The translations under genes and the position numbers were made by a program. Source: Coptis chinensis (lineage: Eukaryota > Streptophyta > Magnoliopsida > Ranunculales > Ranunculaceae). From it: a DNA stretch of 64,000 bases. The stretch lies in the NCBI GenBank assembly GCA_015680905.1, contig CM027378.1:75855501-75919500 (forward strand), written 5' to 3'. The notes under the pieces were generated by a model. That model saw only the letters and a program-made list of their open reading frames with translations, was not told the DNA's origin and searched no databases. Below, one piece after another: positions 35,493 to 47,040 of the stretch; position 1 is the first letter of the stretch, and every line of letters starts with the position of its first letter.

Positions 35493-35958
35493 AATCATAG
35501 GCAAGAACTGCCATTCTGCCAAAAGGACCACTAGATTCTTAATTAGTAATCAATAACAAAAATAACTGCCAGGATTAAGGATGCATGGGACAACTTACAT
35601 ACCCATTAAGATCTTTTCAAGTCCACACAAAAATCAACTTTAAGATGACCAACAAAGGGCCAAAACCACGAGTGGCATCATTATTGTCCGCACCATTAAG
35701 ATAACAGCCGATTAATGCGGCCATGGAAACAACCACAAAGATGACACAATAATAGCTTACACAATTGACAATTGAGTTATAAAGGTCACTCGGCTTCGCT
35801 TCTTCAGAAACTAATAAAACTTAACTAAGTAAAGAGCTCGATCAAGCACCAAAGTAATCAGTCAGTGACCTAAACTAAAACATTTGTGATACTAAAATAA
35901 GAATGACTCCTTCAAGACAGATGGGGAAATCTACTTAATCTAGAAATAAGAATGGTAC
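35493..35958. other. CACTA interior, no gene seen
   Basis: Continuation of the CACTA DNA that was interrupted at 21763. Near 35925-35955 the phrase CTACTTAATCTAGAAATAAG is the reverse complement of 21084-21103, on the other side of the triple-LTR element. A 21-base phrase (35918-35938) is repeated at 35960-35980, where it forms the end of the next exon. Confidence 0.5.
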
Positions 35959-36096
35959 CTTCAAGACAGATGGGGAAATCCTCTTCTTCTGTTACGGACA
36001 ATGACTCACTCAACTTCGAGGGTTCAACTTCTTCCTCTGACAATGGAAGCACATAATCCACTTGACCTTTGCAATCTGACTCCTTAAGTTCATCAC
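35959..36096 (-). pseudogene. Captured exon of a RING-type E3 ubiquitin ligase-like gene
   Basis: The 138-base minus-strand exon has an acceptor (TTCAG/GTGATG) and a donor (GAAG/GTACC). It reads GDELKESDCKGQ, then VLPLSEEEVEPSKLSESLS and TEEEDFPICLE. The EEED-x-PICLE end resembles the start of the RING finger in small plant E3 ligases (EEEDVCPICLEEYDAENPK), with the first zinc-binding Cys changed to Phe. The rest of the RING finger is not present, so it cannot be a working ligase. The assignment rests on this short match. Confidence 0.5.
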
Positions 36097-36469
36097 CTGA
36101 AGCAGGAGTTCAAACCACACAACCACTAATTATCCCTTCCATAGACAGTTAAATCATCGACATTGTCATGTGAAAGGATCCCAACAACTTACTAACCAAG
36201 CTAGCCATGTGAGAGAAGCTTAGCAGTTCTCAGGACTAGTTGCAGAGGGCACCGACAATGAGATAGTTTCCTTAGCACCTGTTCTTTCCTTTGCAATCAT
36301 AGGATTTTCGTCAACCCTTGAGTTCAAAGTCCCTGGGTTCATTTTCTGTTCTTCCCTTGTGTAGGTGAAGATCTTGCGAACCATGCTACAGAATTCCTTG
36401 TAGACAAATAATGGGAGAGATTTCAAATCGGCGCCAACGATCTGAGATCTACTAAACGGAAACCGGTAA
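36097..36469 (-). other. Unassigned DNA between the captured exons
   Basis: A minus-strand frame is open across 36220-36546, reading out of the GTE exon through its splice donor. Its part below 36470 does not resemble GTE proteins or any family I can name, so it is most likely intron or unrelated captured sequence. Confidence 0.4.
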
Positions 36470-37200
36470 GAATTCTTGTTATTTACATTTTGTAAAGCCC
36501 GGGCGTGCAGCTTCTCTCTCAAGCTCCCTCTTTCTTTTGGCTTCAATCAGAGCCTCTCGTGATCACCGCCTCGAGCATTTTCTGCAGCTTTGGCCTCTGC
36601 CTGCGAACCGAAGCTTTTTCGATCTCATAAAACACATGACTTATAATTAATCACCATTAACCCCAAGATGTCGGTAACTAAAGTAAACAACCTTTAAGAA
36701 ATCAAAGTTTCCATGCAACGGGTTAGAAGTCCAAACCTTCCCTTTGTTTCCTTTCAAGATCCTCTCGCCACTCCGCGCAATTTTCGGGATCTCCCTTTTC
36801 ACCCTAACCTCAGCCAGATCAAATTGTACCCGATCACATCCGAGCAAAAACACTAAGAAAATGGACAGTAATTAACATGGTATATTTCAATAACCAGCCC
36901 AAATTTGTAACCAACCTGATCGAGAGTCTTCGTCGAGCTTTGATGATAGTACCAACAAACCGGTCTCTCAACAAAGTTGCTCGATAAAGCTTTTCTGGGG
37001 AGACTTGCCTCTCAGGTTGAGCATTTTCCTCTAAGTTGGGCAGGAAAGGCGTTAGACGATTTGCAAAAACTAAAGGATTTAGAACCTTTGGTAGACATGC
37101 TTCTTCTTCTACAAGATATGCTTACCCTCTTGTCTACTTATGCCCTCGATAGAAATGGGCTTATGCTCGGGATTTTGCTCGAAATGATCCAATCCACTAA
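36470..37200 (-). pseudogene. Captured fragment of a GTE-type bromodomain transcription factor gene
   Basis: GTE proteins (global transcription factor group E) bind acetylated histones. Only the region after the bromodomain is here, as several minus-strand exons in order: GLDHFEQNPEHKPISIEG (about 37100-37195), ERQVSPEKLYRATLLRDRF (about 36935-37012), GEKGDPE..ERKQREG (about 36715-36790, decayed) and AEAKAAENARGGD then EAKRKRELEREAAR (about 36490-36610). VSPEKLYRA and the Glu/Arg/Ala-rich coiled coil are characteristic of the GTE8-GTE12 group. It contains a stop codon and frame breaks. Further upstream pieces (QTKRTNNHG near 37360) may belong to it. Confidence 0.75.
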
Positions 37201-38452
37201 GAGATTCTGCATTTATTCAAAAAATAACAAACACATTATTCTAGGTTTAGTATTCAAGACCTTGAAGCAAGAGAAAAATAAAAAGAAGTATGATAATTAA
37301 AAATGTAGCTATAAAAAAATATACAGCCAACTCACGATTTCCATCATGTGAGCTACCATGATTGTTAGTCCGCTTCGTCTGCAATGAGTCTAAGGTTTCT
37401 CAGTATTAAAAGCAGGAACAATCAAGATGGACTCTTCAAATTCAAAACTAGTAGATCCGAAGAGCAAGATAAATGTAGCATGGAATAAAATTAGTTTTTA
37501 TGTTTTTAAATGTAGCAAGATAAAATTAGTATTCGAGGCATAAATGTAGAAACTAGCATCAATACTGACAGACATTTCTATTAAGTCCTTAAAATTCTGA
37601 AACTAGTATAGATACCTTGGTACAACTTCTGGTTGAACCACTATGAAGCTTGCTTTTGGATTTTGACGCCTCGAATACCCATTTACTGCTGGAGGGTCAG
37701 CGGTTGTAACTTTTGTTGAGCCTACATACCAAAAAATATAAGGGTTTACCTTAAAATGTCATAAAGTAGGGAATGCATGTAAGGCTCTACCTTCCTAATG
37801 CTTGTTATTCCAAGAAGAACCTCCAGAAAACTCAAACCTCTCAGGCTACGAACAATTCTCACCTTCAAGAAATTATCAAGAGATTCAGTGTGTGTTCGTT
37901 GGAAGAAAAAAAATGGATAAGTATCAAAGTAACACGGCTATACACAATAACTTACCAATAACACTTGAATTGCAGACACTATATTATTCAACTCGGGAAC
38001 TAAATCTGCATATTCTTGTGCTTCAATGGACAGGTGAGGTTGCTCTCACTTTATAACCTGCAAAAACCAATCAGTTCAGCCTTTTCCCTCCTCCTTTATC
38101 TGGGCTTGGGACCAGCAATGCAAATATCTAGTTTGTATGTTGGCGGAGCTAAAAAGGGGTTAGATTAGTACAGTGAATCCCGCCACCTGAAAAAGTAAAC
38201 AAACAACCACACAATTGCAAGTACCGCATATAGCACAACCAAAATATCCATAAAACAAGCTCATCCAACATATAACACAACCAAAATATCCATAAAACAA
38301 AATAACACATCGAAAGTATCCATAACAAAACAACATATCCAAAAAGTAAAGTAACATGTCCAAAATCCTGACTTGACTAATACAAAATAAAATACTTCCA
38401 AGTCCAAGATGAAAATGACACTATGTGTCTACTAAAAAAGGGGAAATGGCCT
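37201..38452. other. CACTA interior with possible further gene pieces
   Basis: On the minus strand 37625-37730 reads VNGYSRRQNPKASFIVVQPE, which looks coding and may be an upstream GTE exon, but I cannot assign it. On the plus strand 37800-37860 is open (EEPPENSNLSGYEQFSPS), also unassigned. 38215-38350 contains repeats of AACCAAAATATCCATAAAAC. Otherwise AT-rich and apparently non-coding. Confidence 0.35.
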
Positions 38453-40386
38453 TTAACAACGAGGGGGGAGAAACTGCAGAAATTCCTTAGGCCAAATAAC
38501 ATGTCCCTGCCCAACTTGACCAAGGGTACGAAAGTGATTATAGGGCTCACGCAATTCGCAAGAACCTACAGTAATCGCCTCAATGTAAACCAAGAATTTT
38601 CCATCCCCCAAAGTTCTATTTCCAATCTTAAATGTTGGATCAACTTTTTTCACCCTCCCAGATGCAACCTTTCTCAAGGGCCAAAAGGCTCTCACATTGA
38701 CTTCAAAGATTCATGTAATCGTCCCTTCAAAAATAGATAAAAATAAAATAAAATAACATTAGTTAAAATTTCAAATACACAAACCATTAAATTTTACTAT
38801 TACTATGAGAATAAAATAAAGTCATAATGATAAATACTGAGAAATATATCATGTGATCCGTAAGAAGAGGGTCCAACAAATGAATTACATGTGGGTGGCA
38901 TCCGGCCGGACAAGATTCTCGCGACCGCTTCATTAATCTGATTTACTTTTCCATCAAATGAGTCTTTCAGCTCATCAATTTTCTTTTCAAACTGATTTTT
39001 TAACTCCTCAAATGACCTTAATCTGTTTCGATATCTCTTCCTATAAGGAGCCAATGCTTAAATGAAGACTTAGAGACACCGTAACCCATGACCTCGCGAT
39101 GCGTTCTCTTGAGTCTTTACCAACAACCTGTGTACTTGGAGATTTTAATTCGAGGAATAAAAATAAAATTGAGCAAAGTATAAATTCATACCTCTGTCAC
39201 AACATCATTGTCGCATGCTTCAAAGTCGGAGTTGGAGGTCGTGTTAGAGTTCAAAGGGGAACGTTGAGAAATCTTATCCTATTCAATGGAAAACATAAAA
39301 AAATCTAAAATCATATAGATAACACAGATGTATCACTGACTAAGCATACACTTTTAAATAGTATATATATATATATATATATATAATATAAGTGATGCAT
39401 TGACTAAGCATCCAAGAAAAAAACATATAAAATAAAGACTTACTGCCAAACTCTGTCGTTGGGGTGTACCAGTTATTTTAAGTGTGTGCATTTCTACGTA
39501 CATATCACCCCGATCAACTTCTTCCACTGACACACCTTGTTCCTTTGCAATTTTACGACGATAAACTTGTGCTGGTGTCCTCCCCCCACAGTTTGGTTCA
39601 ATTTGCATTGCACGGTTCTGAATATTACTCGCACTTAATGCCTACATAACATACACAAATTAAGTTACAGTTTGCTTTGTATCTTATAAGCTAGTAAAGG
39701 ACAGTGCATATCGTATAGTATATCGTTAGAATGTCTAAGACAATACCTTAAATTCATCTGAATGACAATGATTCACAAAAGCTTTCCAATCCTCCAAAGG
39801 GATTTCGATGCCCGTGCCTTCATTTTCACAATTTCTCGATCCTTACCAAAGAACATATTTCTTTTTCAGTTCACCCTTGTGGCTCCTCCATGCGGCCATG
39901 ACTTTATCCCGAACATACTTACAGTCTACCCCCTTGTCTTCGTCACCATTAACAAATACAAAAGTGTCGTTCAAGCTTTTAATGATTCTGTTATAGCGAG
40001 TTCCTTTACTAAGTTTCATCATAGTTGGCCAATCCTTATAGAAGCATGGGATCTCACGGTCCGCAAGGCGAGCAGCTTCACTAGATAGCCTGCTGACACC
40101 TTCTTCAGGAAAATCAGGCTGGTTATAGATATTAAGCCAAAGTTCAATTATTTGCCCCTCTTCCATATGATCGGATATAGGTAGAGTAGGACCTCTAGTG
40201 TTACCCGAAAAGATTCGTGAAGTAGCGTACTCCACCGATAATGCAAAAACTGATGATGTTATACAAGGATGAAATGGAAATAATTAACTTAATCAGATGA
40301 TCATGAATTATTAACTAATTACCAGTGTTAGTGTTGGGGGAGTCCTCTAGTGGGTGAGCTGAATCTGGGGATATGCTAGTAGCCAT
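38453..40386 (-). pseudogene. TnpA-like gene of the large CACTA (plant Ptta/En/Spm family)
   Basis: TnpA-type proteins bind the subterminal repeats and assist TNP2. The likely start is the ATG at 40386 (MATSISPDSAHPLEDSPN) with a donor near 40323. The second exon (about 39745-40250) contains the family core PCFYKDWPTMMKLSKGTRYN, DCKYVRDKVMAAWRSHKGELKKKY and, in another frame, EDWKAFVNHCHSDEFK. Next come GGRTPAQVYRRKIAKEQG with the DMYVEMHTLK segment (39354-39608), a coiled coil with ELKNQFEKKIDELKDSFDGK (38900-39030) and a last part with YIEAITVGS and VIWPKEFLQ (38453-38695). Intron borders fit AG..GT but at least one frameshift is present (near 39830). A (TA)n run lies at 39361-39384. Confidence 0.8.
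39361..39384. repeat. (TA)n microsatellite
   Basis: About twelve TA units just beyond an exon of the TnpA-like gene. Confidence 0.9.
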
Positions 40387-40557
40387 AGTACAAAGCGATA
40401 ACTAAACTCTGCAAATTAAACAAGCACTTGCATATGCAGTTAAGTTAATAATCAATACAATAAGGATCAATGTACAAATAACAAAAAATGAATTCAGAAA
40501 TTAGTCAAAATACGAAACACTAATTTAAAAACGTGAACCACTAATTTAAATATGAAT

Positions 40558-43500
40558 TCAGAAAAAGCAAAGAAAACAGTTTAAATATGTAATTCTCGGA
40601 ACAAAAGACTTCATATAATAAAATAACATCTCATTTCTTTCTAGGTCTTTTCTTCGGGTTGATAACCTCAACAAAGAAAGAACCATATTCTCTTCATTAA
40701 AGATCAACTCATCCTCCATACATTCTAGAATGATAGGCCTCACGAACGATTCATCTACAACTATATTTTCTGACACTACTCTTGTTGAGTCCATATCAGA
40801 GTAAACCTTTCTTGGAACCTCAATAACCACATGCCAATCAAGATTGACTGGGTCTTTAGAGTAAAAAACCTGGGATACATGCTCAGTAAGAATGAATGGC
40901 TCGTCATTCATTTGAGATGAACCAAGCATATTGGATAGATTGACCAACAACAGTTTTGACTCGTTATCCACCTTTACACCGTTTGGGAGCTTAACCCAAT
41001 CGCACTTGAATAACACTGGTTTGTAATCAGTATTTGGGGTACTCCAATTGAACAATTTTCCTAAGAACACCATAGTATTCAGCAGATGCTTCTATAGGAT
41101 TTTTTTCCTTAGCACTCAAGCGAAAGGTAGTTGGGCACTTGGTACAAACTCCACTGTTTTGGTTTCTTCTAGTCAACTCATAATCTTTGGTGACAAATAA
41201 AAAACCATTGACTACATACTTCTCATATGTTATAGCAAAACGTGCTGGTCCCCTTGCTATTTCTATAAGCTCGTCATCTTTCGGGTTTTGAACATCAAGT
41301 TGTCTCCTTAACCATGGCATGAACTCTTCTTTTTCAGGTACTTTGAATTGGCCAGACTTTCTTCCTGTGTTTCTCTTGCAGACCTTGAGGAAGTTATTCT
41401 ACTCTCTATTCAATATCATTAATAAAAGCACAATAAATAATATAAAAATGTCTATTTGGTAATTGAAAAATACATACACGTAAACTACAATAGACTTACT
41501 TCTCCCACATTTCATACTTTGGATGACTTTTCAATACCCACTTACGTGCTTGCTCCCACTCAACACCCTCTAAAAGGTACCGTTTACTTGGACCAAGAGG
41601 ACCTACTTCATCAACTTCATCGAGCAAACCAGGAGGCATTGTTACCTCAAAACCCTCGGTGCACTCTTCTAGCTTTTGAAGGAGGCCACCCTCCTTCTTC
41701 GATCCTCCACAAGATATCATTGTCTCCTCCTTCAAGTATCGCCAAAGAATGCAACCTTCCTCATGTGCTTTTATTCGTAACATAATCCTTGTAATCGCTT
41801 TCATTAACCTTTAAATAACAAAACTTAAATAGAAAGTACGAAAATAAAACCAAATAATCATGTGAAAAGTTTTTATCTAAGTATACCTTTCAAAGCATAC
41901 ATCCATCGATAGAACACCGGTCCTAACATCGGGCCTCTCATAGGCTAAATGAATGGGAAGATGCATCATTATGACAAAAAGTGACGGAGGACACATCTTC
42001 TCAAGCTCACATAAGGTTCTCGCCATACCCATCTCAAGTATAACCAAAGAATCAACATCAATTCTCCTCGAGCATAAAGCACGGAAAAAAAAGTACAAAA
42101 CTCAATATAACAGCCCGGCCTCCTTCCGATCTTTATATGCTGTTGGATCGATACAGAAGCAGATGTTGCATTAGAATGTGATAGTCATGAGACTTCATCC
42201 CTTTGAGTTCCATGGACCCCTCCTTGACAATAATCCTCCAATTGCTACTAAAACCAACAGTACGCCATGATTTTCTTAAGGTGGTAAAAACAAAGATTTC
42301 TACAGTGTAAGACGTAACACTCCACGCTTTTTACGATTATTGTCTGTCACCCAATACTTCTTCTTTATCCCCAAAAGTTTTAAGTCTTTGCGTGCATTGA
42401 GATCATCTTTGGTTTTTTTCGTGTCCAACATCAAAACAATAAGAATTTCACATACGTTCTTCTTAGTGTGCATCACATCAATGTTATGAGGAACGGGGAG
42501 TTCTTCCCATGGAAGAAGTTTAGAAAATATTGACTGCTTCAAAAAACTAGAATCACTGTCCACATCTTCCTCATCCTCAGAGTCACCACCTCCCCGTTTC
42601 CTTTTCTTTAACTTTCCCCATTTAACTTTGAGATTATGAGTTAACTCTTTAACCTTCTCCCCAGACAGACGTAGGGGTTGTGACCTAAGCTCTTCTTCCT
42701 TGTTGAAAGTAGATTCTCTCACATCAAGTCTATTTGGATCTAATTGCGGCAAAAATCGCCTATGACTAAGGTAAACATTTTTTCTCCCATGAACAAGTCT
42801 CATAGTAGATGTATTTAGACCACAAGGGGGACAAGCATATCTCCCCTTAGTCTTACATCCAGAGATGTTCCCAAAAGCTGGGAAGTCGTGAATTGTCCAT
42901 AAGAGAACTGCACGCATATTGAAGACATCACCCCTATTAGCACCTTTGACTAGCACTCCTTTATCCCACAAGGATTGCAATTCATGGACCAACGGCTGTA
43001 AATAAATATCTATATCATTACCAGGTTGTCGTCGCCCCTCAATGAGCAGTGCTAGCATAGTGAATTGCGGTTTCATACATAGCCAAGGAGGGAGGTTATA
43101 TGTGACACACATCACTGGCCAAGAACTATACAATGTGCTTTGCATTCCAAAGGGGTTGAACCCATCAGTGGCAAGGCCCAATCGAACATTACGTGGCTTG
43201 GAAGAAAAGCTTGGGTATGTCCTATCAATATGTTTCCAAGATGATGAGCTAGTCAACTGGGTGACCCAACTCACCATCCCCCAATCTATTTGTGGAGTGC
43301 CAACACATAGCTTTGGCTACCCAACCGACACCGTACATTCTTGTCAACCTATCCCCAATTGGAAAGTACCGCAATTGCTTCGCAGGTAGTCTTACACGAT
43401 TTTTTTTCTCCTCAATTGTTGCAATTTTATATCTCGACACCTTACAAATAGGACATTCTTGCAACAATTCATTTTTCTTCCCCCAATATAAAATACAATC

Positions 43501-46500
43501 ATTTGGGCATGCATCGATCTTCTTATAAGTTAGCCCCAACTCCTTAACTAATTTTTCAGATCAATACGTGTCTTTCGAAACTTTATTATCCGCCGGCACT
43601 GTTGCCTTAAGTAACTGAAGCAACTCGGTAAAACTTATGTCAGACCACCCACGTGTAACTTTGATTCTAAACAGCTTTATGACAAACCTTAAGACAGTGA
43701 AATTCTTGCAACCAGGATACAAAGCACTCATGGCCTCTTCAAAGTTCTTATCTGACAATATTGATTCAGCATCATCAATGCCCGGTGCCTCTCCATTATC
43801 GACTCCGAGACCTCCAAGAAATGAATCTAACTCTTCACCACCAAATTCTTCAATCACGGTAGTAAATGCATCATTTATATTCATCTCATGCAGATTAGAG
43901 TTCTGTAATGATCCGGAATTTTACCTACGGGTAAATCGGTCATTTTACGTGTTAGTTCAGTGCTACTCTAGGTAATTACGTACTATATAGCGAGGTTTAA
44001 CTTTTATCATTTGGTGAGCTTGATTAATTGATATGGTTTTTTTTTTTTTCCTTGATGGTTAATTTTATGTTGGGCCTTTATTTATATTAATTGTTTGATT
44101 ATGTGGGCTTAGAATTGAATTGGACTTGATTGTGTGGGCTTGAGTAGAAATATCAATGTGCATGTGCTATTATATTGGGCTTGTTTTATTTTGGGCTTGG
44201 TTTAGAATATGGAGTCTGTTCTTTTAGTGGGCCTATTTTATGTTGGGCCTACTCTAATATTAAGGGGATATGTTTCACTTTAACCCACGAGGGCTTAAGA
44301 GGGGATGAGGACGGAAAAAAAAAAAAAAAAAAAAAGAAAGAAAAGAGGAGCAGATGGAAATGGACGCCTGAAGTGCCCATCTATCTCATCTCCTTCACCA
44401 CTCTCTAAACTTTCCACACTACCTCTGAAAAGGATAAGCGTAAACACCTCCCCGCTTCAAAAAAAGATGCTACCGGTTACCGATTATTGAAGATTTTGGG
44501 GGATGACTCTCTCTCTCTATATCTCTCGAATATGGGATCTCCGCCCTCACTTTGAGCCACCGTTTAGGTATATCGAAGGTAAGTTCAGGTAAGGGATCAA
44601 GCTAGTTATTTTAGTATCTTATGAATAAAGAGAGTTGCATGCAATGGAAAAACAAAAAAAAAGGGATTTCGAATTATATTCGTTTATGAAGACACTTGTT
44701 CAGTTACATTGTTTGGGGTTGTTTAATTTCCTACTCTTTTTCTAACTTTAATTGCTTTGAACGAGGAAAGCATTATAAACCATCAAAGAACTAAGTCGAT
44801 GTTTAACTGGTTCAAAACGCCCATTGAATTGTTAACTTGTCCATGTTGGTCGGATTGGTTATAGTTGAAGCAGATATTAATAAGTGAGTACTTGATAATA
44901 AGTATAGTTTCTTGCGCTCAAGGCCAGTAACAATCTTGATTAATATGTAAGTGGTTGCTCTGGATATTGATGTTGGTTAAGCGACATTTATTGGGTTTAT
45001 ATAATCTGGTGGACTAATCAACCATAGATTAATTCGGTCTTGCTTAGTTGTTGCTTGGCTTGCTGAACACATGAGGTGAAGGAACAACGACTTGGAAGAA
45101 CGTTGGGTACAGGATAGAAGTAGGGTATAGTTATTATTTTAATTGTCTTTACATTGAAGTAGGTCACTCTTAGTACTTTATAGAGTGATATGGTTATCGG
45201 GTACTGATGAGGATACACTATATGCGCTGGTTAGTTTTATTAGCTTGTTAGGTTGATATAGAATCATGTTTCTGATAGTATATGAAAGTCTCACGTTTTA
45301 CGCTAACAATCATCGTATTATAGCTGTATTATTATAGCTGTATTAGTAGCATTTTAACACAAGATAAATTCAGGTATCCTTACTTGATAGTGAACTAGGA
45401 TTCTAGTACTTAGCTAACGACTTACTTAAAGTCTGTGATAGTGTTTTCACTAGATTGATGAATAGAGGGTTAAGTTGCTTATATTATTAATGATATCTTG
45501 GTAATATGATTCTTAGTTTCTTACAAAGTTGGACGTTAGAATGAGAATATTTGTTATTATTAGTAAATCAAATAGTATTAGTGCGATAATTTGCATAGGC
45601 TGAATAGTTGCGGTGGAGCCGTAAATAGTTATAGCGGGTTCAATTAGTGATTAGTTACGGAGGAACCGTGAATAGTTGTTAACAGAGAAACATGATTAGA
45701 ACAAGAGTGAGGAGCCTATACCGCCGTCCTCATCGGAATGGCTTAATCCATTCCCATAGATCCTTACCCGAATTGGAGAACTACGATTGGCTTGATCCCT
45801 AAAAGGGCGTGAGGGCACCACCGCTCACCGCTTCCATAGGAAAACCCCCACCCCTTGTAGTAAGAAAATCGGTTGTTCAAGTTATTTTATTACTGGTTAA
45901 TTCTAGTACAATTCATTTGCCTATGTGTTAAGCATGATAGAAATCTTGTGAGTATGAATTATATTGAATGCTAACGTTTTTTTTTTAGATTATGTTAATC
46001 GATATAATTACAATGATTTAATAAGGAAACGGTATGTCGTATTAAGCAGCTAAAGGTATGTGTTAACCTCGTCTTTTGTTTTCAATTTCATTTCAAGTTG
46101 ATTATTATATATTGACTACGTATCCAACGTTGAGCGTTGGAATATCTTCACAGGTGCTCCCATAAGACAAGAAAAGGTGTACGAGCTAATTAAGAACAAT
46201 TTAACGGAAGTGCACTCCTCGATTGGCGGGCGTTCTTTTTAGCTCTTTCTTGTTTATAAATTTATTCATTTAAGTTGTTTTGTAATAATTTAGTATTTCT
46301 TTATTGTCTTTAATAATGAATCCATTAGTTAGAAACTAGGACAGGAATTAGCGTCAATTGTGAAAGACCGATCTGGGGTATGAGATTTGTTTCGGGGCAC
46401 TGCAGCTACTTGATTTAACTAGCATTTGTCTAGATGGTTAAGTAGTCGGTGCCACGAATCAATATCTTTAGTAGTTGGGTTTACGGTTGAGGTCTTAATA

Positions 46501-47040
46501 TGATAAATGGAAGTGTGTTATTTGATTTTTCAGGTTAGAGCAGGTTGTAAATTTATGAAATGTTAGAAATACAGAGGAAACTCTGTCGAAATTTCTTTGA
46601 ACGCGATGTTCAAAGGGGGGTTTTTTTATATTTTAGTTATAGTTTGGACTCGTATGAGTCAAACCTGCTCACGTCTTGGTTTATTAGACGGTTGAATATT
46701 TGGATCGAGCTCTTTTATCTGAATATTCAATTGTCTGGAAAACCGAGACGCGACAAGTTCCCATGGGACTCCACATTCGGATCATGTCTTTCTTCACCAT
46801 GAAATATCCAGTGGAAATATGTTGGGTCGAATCGGTTTTTATAGATGTGATACCTCACGAGTTCGTAGGTTTTTGCTTTCCTCTATTTTTACACACACGA
46901 CAAGGACACAACATTAAGAGCTTGTTACGGTAGTTTTTTACCACAAAGTCCATAAAATAGATTACCCCATTTATAAAGCGGGTGTCATGGCAGTCTAAAT
47001 TGACCCAACTACTTCTATCAGTTGGAGAAAAACTCTCCAT
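40558..47040 (-). pseudogene. TNP2-like: TNP2-type transposase gene of the large CACTA, interrupted by a solo LTR
   Basis: TNP2 (PF02992 type) cuts and joins the CACTA ends. The start is probably the ATG at 47038-47040 (MESFSPTDRSSWVNLD), with a transposase-associated zinc domain (LCPCRVCKN) and HWIFHGE. The frame is broken by the solo LTR at 43904-46755 and continues with NINDAFTTVIEEF, ACPNDCILYW and ECPICKVSRY, then the catalytic part: LGLATDGFNPFG, SSWPVM, YNLPPWLCMK, IHDFPAFGN, KGRYACPPCG, CHRRFLP-like HRRFLPQLDP and IDVMHTKKNVCE. The downstream domains match DUF4218 (LCELEKMCPPSLFVIMMHLP, 41877-42098) and DUF4216 (ITYEKYVVNGFLFVTKD, VLFKCDW; 40600-41300). There is a TGA at 43561-43563, a frameshift near 43253 and others between domains. 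The gene is not functional. Confidence 0.9.
43904..46755 (+). mobile_element. Solo LTR of a Ty3/gypsy-like element, 2852 bp, TSD AGTTC
   Basis: Begins TGTAATGATCCGG and ends GACGCGACA, flanked by a perfect AGTTC (43899-43903 and 46756-46760). Without it and one TSD copy the TNP2 frame is continuous from the zinc-domain exon into the N-terminal region, which fixes both borders. TGTAATGA-type starts are usual for chromovirus LTRs. It contains a poly-A run at 44316-44334 and no coding content. It has no primer site or polypurine tract, so it is a solo LTR. Confidence 0.88.

Noticed and set aside
37802..38056. Plus-strand 84-residue frame starting MLFQEEPPENSN
   Set aside because: Looks weakly coding in its first 20 residues only and then runs into low-complexity DNA; no family recognised, so not annotated as a gene.
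42953..43389. Plus-strand frames opposite TNP2
   Set aside because: Shadows of the minus-strand transposase, which has clear family motifs.
44175..44490. Plus-strand frames with a poly-Lys run
   Set aside because: They depend on a poly-A tract inside the solo LTR and match nothing.
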